NCBI RefSeq assembly: GCF_002878395.1
Contig: NC_061121.1
Location: 50,252,766-50,316,765 of the forward strand
Reading direction: 5' to 3'
Origin: Capsicum annuum
Lineage: Eukaryota; Streptophyta; Magnoliopsida; Solanales; Solanaceae
Length of the DNA: 64,000 bases
The translations under genes and the position numbers were made by a program. The notes beneath the pieces are model-generated. The model made no database searches and had not been told where the DNA came from. It saw nothing but the letters and a program-made list of their open reading frames with translations. This document shows positions 45,528 to 55,900 of this stretch, piece after piece; the stretch's first letter is position 1, and every line of letters begins with the position of its first letter.

Positions 45528-46550
45528 GGTTTATTTATGTTCTTTTCACTTACACAACTCTATATATTTTACTCAGGGGTGGATCTACTGTGTGGGGTGG
45601 GGACTCCTAAGAACCCCAACTTGCTAGATCTCATAAATCTATAATCTATAATATATTAAAAGTATGATGAGCCTTAAAAATATTATTTAAACTTTTTGAT
45701 CTTCACTAAAAGTTTTTTCGTTAGACAAAATCTTATTTTCACTATTTTTTTCTAATATCTAAGAGTTAAAAATTAATTAAATATATTTATGATAAAAATC
45801 TTTCCATAATAAGAAACTAACCTAAAATAAACCAAACTCTTAACTAGTACACCTCTGCCACATTCCCCCCCCCCACCCCCCACCCCAAACTAAGTCTAAT
45901 CCAATGAAAAAACTCTACTAAATTCACTTTCCCAAACTGCCTAACCACCATATCCCACTAATACACAAAAATCAAATACTAATTAATCCTAAACTCTAAT
46001 TACCCATTTCTCACGTCACCTAAACTTCCCCATAGTACTAGTATAAAATCATTAATCCCACTCATGTTTTTAGCAAACCTACCATTACTGCCAAATTACT
46101 CCCTCACATAAAAATTTCAAAACAGCCACCAAATTACTCCCTCAAGCTACCCACTCCAAAACAGCCACCAAGCAACTCCTTCAAACCCTATTTTGAGGAT
46201 CTTTCATAGTATCAAGTTCGTCGCCTTTGGATGCTAGCTAGTGACACTTGGACCTTCTGATAGTAATAAATATATATATATGTTTATGTTCACATTATGA
46301 TATTAAGTGTGAAGGATCTTTGAAAATTGATTTGAATTTTTTACACTTCATTAAAAATCGTCATAATTGATAAAATTATTTAACTTTAAATAATCGAATG
46401 TTATACGTGCGAGGTACGTGTGGTTACACTAGTATATTAAAAAACATAAGAAGTATATAAAATTTTGTAGATGGGAACCCATACATAAACTGAAGGTTGG
46501 CTTGATGACACAGATTAGACCTTGAATTCCTTATGTTACCCCGTGATAAT
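45528..46550. other. Intergenic sequence, no gene seen
   Basis: AT-rich with a C-rich run (about 45865-45892: cccccccccaccccccacccc broken by single A). No convincing open frame, RNA gene or element terminus was found here. Confidence 0.5.
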
Positions 46551-47665
46551 GGGTAAAGGTACAAATATACCCCCGAACTTTAATAAATGGTACAAATATA
46601 TCCTTCATCATACTTTGGGTACAAATATACCCTTGTCGTTAATGAAAAGGTACAAACATACCCTGGACCTTTAATAAATAGTACAAATATACCCTTCATC
46701 ATACTTTGGGTACAAATAGACCCTTGCCATTAATGAAAAGGTACAAATATACCCTTCTCATTAATGATAGGACACGTGTTAGCATCGTATTGGTTGATCT
46801 ATTTTAATTTATTTTATCTATGAATAATTTAATCTATCCTAAATTATAACTCATACCAGATCCAAATAACCAGACCTAACCCGTGTAATAGAGAAGCTTC
46901 AAGAGACATATCACACATCTCTATTCACGCATGTTTCTTTCTTCCACTCTTTCACACTCACACTCTCTTACTAACCAAAAAATCCTAACAAATGCATTGA
47001 TTCGATTCATGTTTCGATCCATCTACCATCTATAATTGAGTAGAGATTTGTTTAATATTGTGTTGTTGGTTAATGTTCTGATGTTAGATTAATATTCTGA
47101 TGTTGTTTAATGTTCCTCATGAACGACTGCTATTTGTTTTTTCTGATTCAAGAGGGTCGATGAATTAGAAATTATTTCTAATTCATGGTTGTTGTTACCT
47201 GCTTTAAATCTGTTGTTACGCCATTGTTCACCAACTTCAAAGAGTGAACAAGAAGACAATATTTTAAGAACAAAAACATGAGAAAAACTTACAAAGTTTA
47301 GACATTCCTCGACCAAACCAAGGTCCTCATTGTATCACACGTTGATCATTTGAATCAGGTAAAGGTTATACTTTAAGATGAATTAAATTATTCACAGATA
47401 AAATAAATTAAAAATAATCAAACAATACGATGCTGACACGTGTCCCATCATTAATGAGAAGGGTATGTGTGTGCCTTTTCATTAACGACAAGGGTATATT
47501 TGTATCTAAAGTATGATGGAGGGTATATTTATACCATTTATTAAAGTTTGAGTGTATATTTGTATCTTTTCATTAGCGGTAAGAGTATATTTGTACCCAA
47601 AGTATGACTGAAGATATATTTATATCATTTATTAAAGTTTAGGGTGTATATTTGAACCTTTTCTG
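46551..47665. mobile_element. Non-autonomous element with about 290-bp inverted termini
   Basis: The left arm (46551-46845) and right arm (47376-47665) are inverted copies. They begin gggtaaaggtacaaatatac and share, further in, gacacgtgt and agcatcgtattgg words. Each arm contains about two copies of a 90-base unit (starts near 46556, 46646 and 46737) built of tacaaatataccc and ccttcatcatactttgggta. The 530-base core has a TTC/CT-rich part and a 70-codon minus-strand open frame (47107-47316, with KAGNNNHELEIISNSSTLL) of unknown nature. Long inverted termini suggest a Mutator-like non-autonomous element, but no 9-bp target duplication is clear. Confidence 0.65.
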
Positions 47666-49239
47666 TTATTATTATTACATAGTAGTTTCTCATTATACTA
47701 CGCCACAGTTTTTTTTTTTTTGGCGCAATCTTTCTTCACCTACATTTCCCTTTCTCTTCAGGACTAAACATCCTAGGTACACGAAGCCAAATCTAAGAAG
47801 CTACAAACATGTATGAAAGAGCAATCCATATGAATAAGCAATCAAAGGAAACAAACAATAAAGTGAAATTTGAATGGGCTTAGAATAAAAGACCCACTCA
47901 TTAACAGCTCTAAAAAGCTAAGCCAACTCATATATAAATTTACAAAGTGAATTAGTAATTTTTATCATATAAATTTATTGTAGGGGCTAGAAAATAGGAC
48001 ATCTGATGTTTTAAGTTTTTGAAGTACTTCAAATATAAAGAATCCATGTTTTGATCGTATGGAATTTTTTATAAATTCTAAAGCGCCGATTAATATCAGA
48101 GTCACACACAACATAGATTAAAAATTTTTTAAAAATTAATCACCACTAAAGAATATGGTGCAGCAGATGAGGCTACTTCTTCTTTAACCAGAGGTTTGAG
48201 ATTCGAGTTTTGAATATAAATTTTTTTTTGGTGGGGTGCGCTTTCTCGAAAGAGCCCGACCTGATGCAAATCTTGATTAATAGGACTCCAATACAAATAT
48301 CAAATACCGAATGAAAAATAAAAAATACAGTACAAATTAAAAGGCTTTGGATTTGTCTTATCTCAACAATCAAAGAAGAGAACCGGAGGCAACACTAGAG
48401 AAACGTGGAAACAGATAGAAACAAAAGATAATCAGGGGGTGACATCAAAAACCATAAAAATATAGGATAAATGATCACCAGATCCGCCTTCTATAACCAA
48501 GCAGGTATGTCGATGATATCATCCTTGAGCTGCCACACTTTGATTGTAACTTCTTTCTGCATCACTTAGGGTGAGATTTTAATTTAAATTTAAATTTTAT
48601 GAGTTCAATTTTTAAAATTTAATATTATTTTTTTTATATTTCTAATCTCTATTTCTATTTTTTAATCTCTAGTATTTAATCTCTAATCTCTATTTCTATT
48701 TTTTAATCTCTAATATTTAATCTCTAATCTATCTATCTATCTATCTATCTATCTTCAAATCTTCTGATCTAATCCATCTATCTAATCTATCTATCTAATC
48801 TTCATTAAAAGTTCTTGTTTTAGACAAAATCAACTTTTTCACCTTTTTTCATCAATTATTATTTTATTAAATTAAAGACTCCTAAAATATATGAATAAAA
48901 TAAATAAATATAGGAGTCTAAATATACCATAATTTTAGAATTCTAAAATAAATATAGTACTCTACCTTATATTTAGACGGAGAGATATCATAGCACACCA
49001 CCAGTATAAACAATTTTTTGTGCTTGAAGTTTATTCAAGTTTCTTTGATTGATTTATGAAGTTTTTTACTTTTGTAAACTTATCTTTTGATTGAAAAATA
49101 TTATTTATGATCATCATTATGATCGAGAGAGCTAATAAAGACATTATATAATTTTATTGTTATGCAACACTAGACAAGATTTTTTTTTTTTTGTGTTAGT
49201 GACTTGAACTTGAATCAACAAACATATCAATTTGCTTAG
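47666..49239. other. Intergenic sequence with a simple repeat
   Basis: Mostly AT-rich. It includes a tctctaatctctatttct-type stretch (48640-48730), a clean ATCT tetranucleotide repeat (48727-48754), and a 23-codon minus-strand snippet at 48491-48562 (MQKEVTIKVWQLKDDIIDIP) that is too short to call. No gene is supported. Confidence 0.5.
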
Positions 49240-49705
49240 AGATTCATTGATGAGATGCTTCCGCTACATGAGATCGTAGCTAGAGGATCATCTAGATCAT
49301 CTAAATTTGTGAAGAACACTCAAAGTAAGAGATCTTCATCTGAGTTCGGAATGTCGATTTTGGTCTGATTGATGCGTTTGTTGTTTGATGTTAGTATTTC
49401 TTATTCTTTGCTAGGATTGTAATTTATCACTTCAAATTTTATCATTATTTCCAGTGAAATAGTAGAAGCTGATATTGATGCCTCTAAAGTAGAGGAATTG
49501 ATGAAGCGGTTCAATGTATGTTCTAAAATAATTGCATTAGATTATTTTTCTTAAGCCTAGAATTTATTGAAAATACTATCTTTGCCTTTCAATTGAGGTG
49601 ATTTTCTAATGAACCTAGATTGAGAATGAACAGTTGAAGTTCAAGAGCTCGCGCAAGGATAGCAAATCCATTACATTTGTTTTTTGGCTCATTTCTCGTG
49701 CATGA
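49240..49705 (+). CDS. Candidate three-exon host-gene fragment, unidentified
   Basis: Three segments join in one frame with GT...AG borders: 49240-49352, 49455-49515 and 49619-49705. They read FIDEMLPLHEIVARGSSRSS, KFVKNTQSKRSSSEFG; EIVEADIDASKVEELMKRFN; IENEQLKFKSSRKDSKSITF, then VFWLISRA and TGA. Acceptors are ttgcttag, tttccag and aacctag; donors are gaat/gtcgat and caat/gtatgt (an alternative donor, gtaaga, occurs at 49325). The agreement of phases over three exons argues for former or present coding sequence. The 5' part, a start codon and a known domain are not visible, so it is probably a truncated gene or a captured fragment. Confidence 0.35.
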
Positions 49706-50101
49706 GAGCTTAATTCTTTTGTTATATCTTTAGTGATCTTTATGCCGTGAAAGAAAAATGTTATCTTTAATCAATGGAAACTTTTAATTTTTTTGTTGTT
49801 GTAATTGCTAATAATATACTTACGGTAGAGTTAATTTCAATAAGAATTCCTATTACTGTGATAAGAGCAAAAGTTTTATTAAACATCACAGTTAAAATAA
49901 AATCAAAGTACTATTTATGGGGTTAGCATGAAAAAAGCATGGTGACCGCAAAATAAGCCTGTCAAACGGGCCGGGTTGACTCGGACCAATCCGACCCGAA
50001 TTGGTCCATTAAGAAAATCAGCCCGGTTTGACCCAGTCCGGTCAACCCATGGGCTGTAGGGTACCAGATCCTGGTCCGTTTTATTTTTTGGTTGGACCAG
50101 T

Positions 50102-51790
50102 TTAACCCGTTTTTGCCTTTTAGTTTTCCTTCTTCTAATGCCTTTATTCATTATATTCAAGCAATTTATAATCCTATGTTTAATGGTATTCCTAGAAGTA
50201 CTTGTTGGACAGATATTTTTAGACTTCATTCACAGTATTATTTTTATTTATCAACATTGTTAAAAAATATTCAATGTAGAATGTCCTAAACTTCTGATCT
50301 TGGGCGTGCTGTAAATAAAAATGATTATTTAACTATTACTTGTCACTGGATAGATAGTAGTTTTATTATGCAAAAATGTATTCTTATTTTTTTATATACT
50401 GGAGATTTTATTTCTGATTCGATTGCTAAAGTTGCAGACTTTTATGGTATCGAAAATTAAATCTTATGTATTGCTTTTGATAATATTTCTAACAACAAGA
50501 CTGCTATAATTAAATTAAAATCTAAGTTATCTCTGCCATTACCTAAAATTTTTCATATTAAGTGTGCATGTCATATATATAATTTAATTGTAAGAGATGG
50601 TCTTGAGTTTTTTGAGTTTTCTATTGAAAAAATTTGGCTTGCCATTGGTTTTATTAAAGAAAATAATCGTAGAAGTAGAATTAGAGACTTTAAACTTAAA
50701 TGTGAACGAAATGGACTTGCACCGATATTGATGCCTAAAGAATGTGAAACTGGATGGAATGCTACATATGATTTTTTAAAAACTTGTTATAAATATAGAG
50801 TTCCTATTACACTATCTTTTAACCAATATTGTGGTTCGTTTGCTGATTCTGATGATTGCATGTTACATGATTCTGATTGGGTTGTAACTAATGATCTTGT
50901 TAAGTTTTTGAAAAAACTTTATATAGCTACGGTTGAATTTTCCGGTGCTTATTATCCTACTGTTTGTAATATTTTGGCATATATAGTCGATATTTATGCT
51001 TTACTCAAAGAATATAAAAAATAAAGAAGGTTACAAAGACGTTGTTGGTGCCATGTTTGCTAAATTTAAAAAATATTTTTTTTCAATTCACCCTATGTAC
51101 TTGGTTGGTGCTATGCTTAATCCGTGCATGAAATATAATACTATGTGCCACTTTAGTACTATTATTTATACTAATTTAGAAATAAATACTAAAAATGATT
51201 CTCAACAAGTACAACCTGATTTGTGGACGGTTATGGATGACGCGAATGAATACATAGATAAATTACATAATCACTATGTTGATTTAGTTGATTTAGCCGT
51301 ACCTACAAATATTACTACAACTATTGCTCCTCATCCTCCCGAGGAGCAATCATCTTCTAAAAGGCCAGCACATAGTGGTTTTCCTGATCACTTTTATGAT
51401 TTAAATTATTGAAACAGTGTCGAGGAGGGAGCTTACACATCAACTTATCGGGAAGAGCTTATGTATTATCTTCGATCACCGCTAGAGGATCGCAGACGAT
51501 AGATCAACGCGTTGGATTAGTGGAGGAGTAATGAAACTAAATATCCTGTGCTTTCAAGATTAGCTAGAGATATCTTGAATGTTCCAATCTCAATCGTTGC
51601 ATCGGAGAGCACTTTTAGTTAAGGATGACAGCAACTTGGAGACAACCGACATTCATTGGGAAGCAATGCAATGAATGTTCTCATTTGCCTCAGAGATTGG
51701 ATTAGAGCCGAACGAAGAAATCAAGGAATGGAAGTGGAGCCGAACGGCGAGCAGAGACTTGAAGAAATTATATCTTCATAGGAGAACTCA
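50102..51790 (+). pseudogene. hAT transposase remnant
   Basis: In order: FIHYIQAIYNPMFNGIPRST, FYLSTLLKNIQCRMS, SDLGRAVNKNDYLTITCHWI, ISDSIAKVADFYGIEN, IAFDNISNNKTAIIKLKSKL, IFHIKCACHIYNLIVRDG, PKECETGWNATYDFLKTCYK, FLKKLYIATVEFSGAYYPTV, VVGAMFAKFKKYFFSIHPMY, and the dimerisation domain KYPVLSRLARDILNVPIS, VASESTFS, SNAMNVLICLRDWIRAERRN. Breaks include stops near 50288 and 50458, a frame change near 51020 and a stop right after STFS. The N-terminal BED zinc finger is absent: only about 150 bases lie between the terminus and the first recognised words. Confidence 0.85.
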
Positions 51791-52119
51791 GCGGAATCAA
51801 GTCCAATGCATGGTTTTGCCCCCGTTGACTTTGACTATCCTATGTAAATTCCTGTTAATATTAACATGAATTAATTGGATAAAATGATGCAAAATTTGTC
51901 GATTTTTTTCATTCATGTAAATTATAAATTTTGGATCATTTTGCAATAAATAAAATTCAACATTCATTCATTCCTTAGTCCTTACTTTGTAATTTTTTCC
52001 ATTTAATGATTTGAATTGAATTTCTAGTTTAAATTAAAAACTTAGTTTTAATATATTATTAATTTACTATTAAGTATTATACTATTATTAATTTATTATA
52101 TTAAGAAGCATATGTTTTA

Positions 52120-53030
52120 TTTAAAATAGTGTATATATGTGTATATATTTTCTAACATAGTGTATATTTAACATATACATGTATATATGTTTTATAAATT
52201 TGTGTATAACTATATATAGTGTGTGTGTATATTGTAGTATATATATATATATATATTGTAGTATATTTTATTTAAAGTAGTAAGTATATATTGAATGGTA
52301 CGTATATATGTGTATATATCTTCTATAGACGTATATATTTAACGTATACATGTGTATATGTTTTATAAATTAGTGTATAACTATATATATATATAGTGTG
52401 TATATATTGTAGTATATATATGTTGTAGTATATTTTATTTAAAGTAGTACGTATATAGTGAATGGTACGTATATATGTGTATATATCTTCTAGAGACGTA
52501 TATATTTAACATATACATGTGTATATGTTTTTAAATTAGTGTATAACAATATATATATTTTGTGTATATATTGTAGTATATATATGTTGTAGCATATTTT
52601 ATTTAAAGTAGTACATATATATTGAATGGTATGTATATATGTGTATATATCTTCTATTGACGTATATATTTAACGTATACATGTGTATATGTTTTATAAA
52701 TTAGTGTATAACTATATATATAGTGTGTGTATATATTGTAGTTTATTTTATTTAAAGTAGTACGTATATATTGAATGGTACGTATATATGTGTATATATC
52801 TTCTATTGACATATATATTTAACGTATACATGTGTATATGTTTTATAAATTAGTGTATAACTATATATATAGTGTGTGTATATATTGTAGTATATTTTCT
52901 TTAAAGTAGTACGTATATATTGAATGCTACATATATATGTGTATGTAGCTTCTATAGATGTATATATTTAACGTATACATGTGTATTTGTTTTATAAATT
53001 ATTATATATATCATTATATTATAGTATATA
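52120..53030. repeat. AT-rich tandem array, 149-167-base unit
   Basis: A unit marked by cttcta(t/g)(a/t)gacgtatat starts at 52320, 52487, 52651, 52800 and 52949, giving periods of 167, 164, 149 and 149 bases, with an earlier degenerate unit at about 52150. Each unit also carries acatgtgtatatgttttata, aattagtgtataac and a ttttatttaaagtagtacg word. It lies within the hAT element, downstream of the transposase. Confidence 0.8.
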
Positions 53031-53459
53031 TCTTATAGTATATGTTTTATTTAGAGTAATATATATGTATATATACATATATATACACGATTAATTATGT
53101 AATTGTGTATATATTTTTTAAATTCTAATGTAGTATATACTATATATATAGTGTATATATATTATTTAACGTATTTAGAATGTATATAGGTGAGTATATA
53201 TAGCGTATATTGGAAAAATACTTTTTTATTTATTTTTGACCGATTTTGATCGGATTTTTAACCGGGTTTAGGTGAGTTAGACCGGGTTGGGCTAAGTGGG
53301 CCGGTTCAGGTTTGTTTTTTAAAAATTTACTGTTGAACCCGAATCCAGCCCGGCCCACCTAACCACAATCCGACCCGAACTGACCCACAACCCGGCTAAA
53401 TTTCACGGTCCAATTTTGGGTTGACCCGGCCCGGCCCACTTGACACCCATGCCGCAAAA

Positions 53460-54095
53460 TACAAAAGTGACGAGCAAAACGCTAATCTTTTTACGACTAA
53501 TTGTCACTTCTAAAACTTACACAAATTAAGCAACATACATATTGTTCATATACAACCAAATACAAGTTGTTTCTTTTTTTTTTCTTTTGGTCTATGTTTT
53601 TGTGTTTTCATATGAAACAAACAATGTATTTGTTATAGTTAAATTTATCTTAATCTAATTGCATGCATTAATACTACACTATGATAACTCTCGAGGTAGG
53701 CGTTACAAAACATGTAATAGTTATTGATGATTATGAAATATGTTATAATGCATAGTACGTGTTTTGGGATTTGAAATGTGTTACACAGAAGAATAAATTA
53801 GGGTACGTATTACAATACCCATAGGCCGTAATTGTGATAGATGTTGAGCGAGTAAGTCACATTCAATAGCAATTATTGTTTGTAATAGAGATAATACATC
53901 AAAACCCCTCCAAACTTGTCCGCCCAACTTACTTTAGCATTTAAACTAACCTTCTATTTATTTACCCCCTTAACATCTTTTAAATGAATTAATTTCAACC
54001 CTAATGCTGACATGACATTTTTTTTTAAAAATAAAAAAATACGTAAATTTTTTTTATTATTTATTTTAAAAGCCTACTAATATATATATATATAT

Positions 54096-54146
<51 letters not shown>

Positions 54147-54360
54147 AAAAAACCCCTCCTTCAGCCATCCCACCCACTAACACCCCAATCCCACTCCTCC
54201 TTTCAACTGTCATATCCACCACCAGTCCCCCTTCCCCCACCACTACCAGTCGCCCCTCCCATCGAAGCTTCCTATCTCCCTCTAATTTCTCCTCCTTCAA
54301 TCCGTTAGACCAATAAAAAATGAAATTGAATTTAAAAATTAAAAAATATACATGATTTGA
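53460..54360. other. Spacer with microsatellites
   Basis: No gene is seen. It contains a TA run (54080-54096) joined to a GA run (54099-54142). A segment at about 53885-54060 (aatacatcaaaacccctcc, aaacttgtc) resembles terminal regions of plant Mutator-like elements and precedes the transposase remnant below, but no inverted partner is visible in the window. Confidence 0.45.
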
Positions 54361-55642
54361 ATGTTTGGTTGTTGATTTTAGAGAATTTTATACTGATTTG
54401 GTTGAATTTATCAGGTGGGTTGAGTTTTTTTATCACTATTTTATGGTAGTTTTCGATGATAGTGATGGCATTTTCCACCAAAAATTTACCAAAAAATCTG
54501 GGTTGTGTATGTGCATGTGTGGCTGTGCGCGGGTGGACGGGGGTGGAAGGTCCCAGGAACAAGCTTTCACATCAGCCCCACCCCTGGTAGTGGATGATAG
54601 CTCAATGGAATATGAGTGCATGGGTGATCATGCATGAGAATATTCTAAAGAATTTGAAGAAGAAAAGTGTGAAGGATGTGTCAAGGGGTAGTCCGGAGCA
54701 CAAGTAAGCCACTTTTTCTCAGATGACATCGACCTTTGTGTTGGACAAATATTCAAGGAGAAGAAAACATTGAATCATTTCTTAAAGCAGTCATTGGTGA
54801 AGAAGTGTTTCAATTACACTACAGACAAGACTTCTAAGAAATACTACAAGGTGAGGTGTGTAGATCCTACTTGTCGGTGAATGGTGCATGTAGGTGACAA
54901 CGGAGCATCGGGTAGGTTTCAAATCTACAAGTACGTTGATGAACATAGTTATGGTGTTGAACATGTGACAGTCAAGCATAAGAATATCAGTGTGGACGTC
55001 ATTGCCTTAATTTGTTTGAACTTTTTCATTGACAACAAAGGTTCAAGCCCTAGAAAGATCAAGAGAATTGTCTTTAAGGAGCTACATTACAGGTAGGGCT
55101 ATTGCAAGCGTTGGATGGGAGGCGTCATTGTAAATAACATAGTCTGAGGAATACCCGAGTATGGATATGCAGTGCTACCCGCTTTTTCATATGTTTTTAA
55201 CGGCCTCAATCTCGGGTGTATAAATTCCCTCATGCTTGAGGAGGATTCGGACAAATTTATGTAATATTTATGGCATTTTTGTCTTTCGTTTGTGGATATG
55301 CACACATGAGAAAGGTTATTTCCATTGATGGAATGCATTTTTCCAGAAAGTACTAGGGTGTGCTGCTATCCGTATTTGCATAAGATACACAGAATCATAT
55401 CTATCCCTTAGCGTAATATGTGGTGTATAAGAAGAATGATGGGTCGTGAGGCCTCTTATTTTAGAAGCTTAAGTCCATTGTCAATGACGAACCTGAATCA
55501 TGCATCATATTCTATAGACACATGAGCATATCCAATGGCCTTGAAAAGCATTATCTGCGTATGCATCAAGGAGTGTGTATGAGGCATCTCGGTCAAAAAA
55601 TTTAAAAGAATCACCATTGTGGAAATTATCTCTGTGTGTACT
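54361..55642 (+). pseudogene. Mutator-like (MuDR-type) transposase remnant
   Basis: Clear from about 54700: DDIDLCVGQIFKEKKTLNHF, LKQSLVKKCFNYTTDKTSKK, YYKVRCVDPTCR, then ASGRFQIYKYVDEHSYGVEH, VTVKHKNISVDVIALICLNF, SSPRKIKRIVFKELHYR, the MuDR N-terminal domain. After that, in shifting frames, come EYGYAVLPAFSYVFNGLNLG, ISIDGMHFSRKYQGVLLSVF (start of the catalytic domain), KKNDGSWGLLF, SCIIFYRHMSISNGLEKHYL and HQGVCMRHLGQ. The open frame at 54365-54637 may be its degraded leader or N-terminus. It is truncated at 55642 by an LTR fragment and lacks the rest of the catalytic domain and the zinc knuckle. Confidence 0.8.
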
Positions 55643-55900
55643 TGTCATGAACTAAGACTACCCCTTAGTTGTAATACGATGCTTAGAACCACAAGTGATC
55701 TAAGCTAACCCATGTATTGGCATAATTCTTGAGCAACTGATTTAAAATATATATAAAAGGTAAATTTGCTAAGCGGAAGTATAATCATGACATAATCTAT
55801 TTTAAAACTTTATTGTTCAAAGTTTACAACACTGTAATCTAAAAGAATGGGGAACTGAAACTACATACAATGACTCTAACTGACTATCTATAAAGCCTCT
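55643..55900 (-). mobile_element. LTR fragment, same family as 61244-63750
   Basis: Starts tgtcatgaactaagactacc and runs parallel to 61250-61500 (gtgatc.aagctaaccc, ggcata, gcctct). Both are similar in plan to the LTRs of elements A and B in the same orientation, hence the minus strand. It is cut after 258 bases by element C at 55901, inside the word gcctct, which continues as gcctctactatactc in the other copy. Confidence 0.75.

Larger units (their letters stand above)
49954..53451 (+). mobile_element. hAT transposon (Ac/Tam3-like superfamily)
   Basis: 3.5 kb, flanked by the exact 8-bp duplication ccgcaaaa (49946-49953 and 53452-53459). The termini are inverted and GC-rich: left taagcctgtcaaacgggcc, right (reverse complement) catgggtgtcaagtgggcc, followed by ccgggttgac-like subterminal words that are especially dense at 53245-53450. 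It contains a degenerate hAT transposase and an AT-rich tandem array. The 8-bp duplication and the dimerisation-domain words fix the superfamily. Confidence 0.9.

Noticed and set aside
48491..48562. A 23-codon minus-strand snippet beginning MQKEVTIKVWQL
   Set aside because: Too short, without supporting exons or a recognisable family.
54061..54300. A 79-codon minus-strand frame with a Ser-Leu and Tyr-Ile repeat
   Set aside because: The repeat is the translated GA/TA microsatellite, and the rest has no domain.
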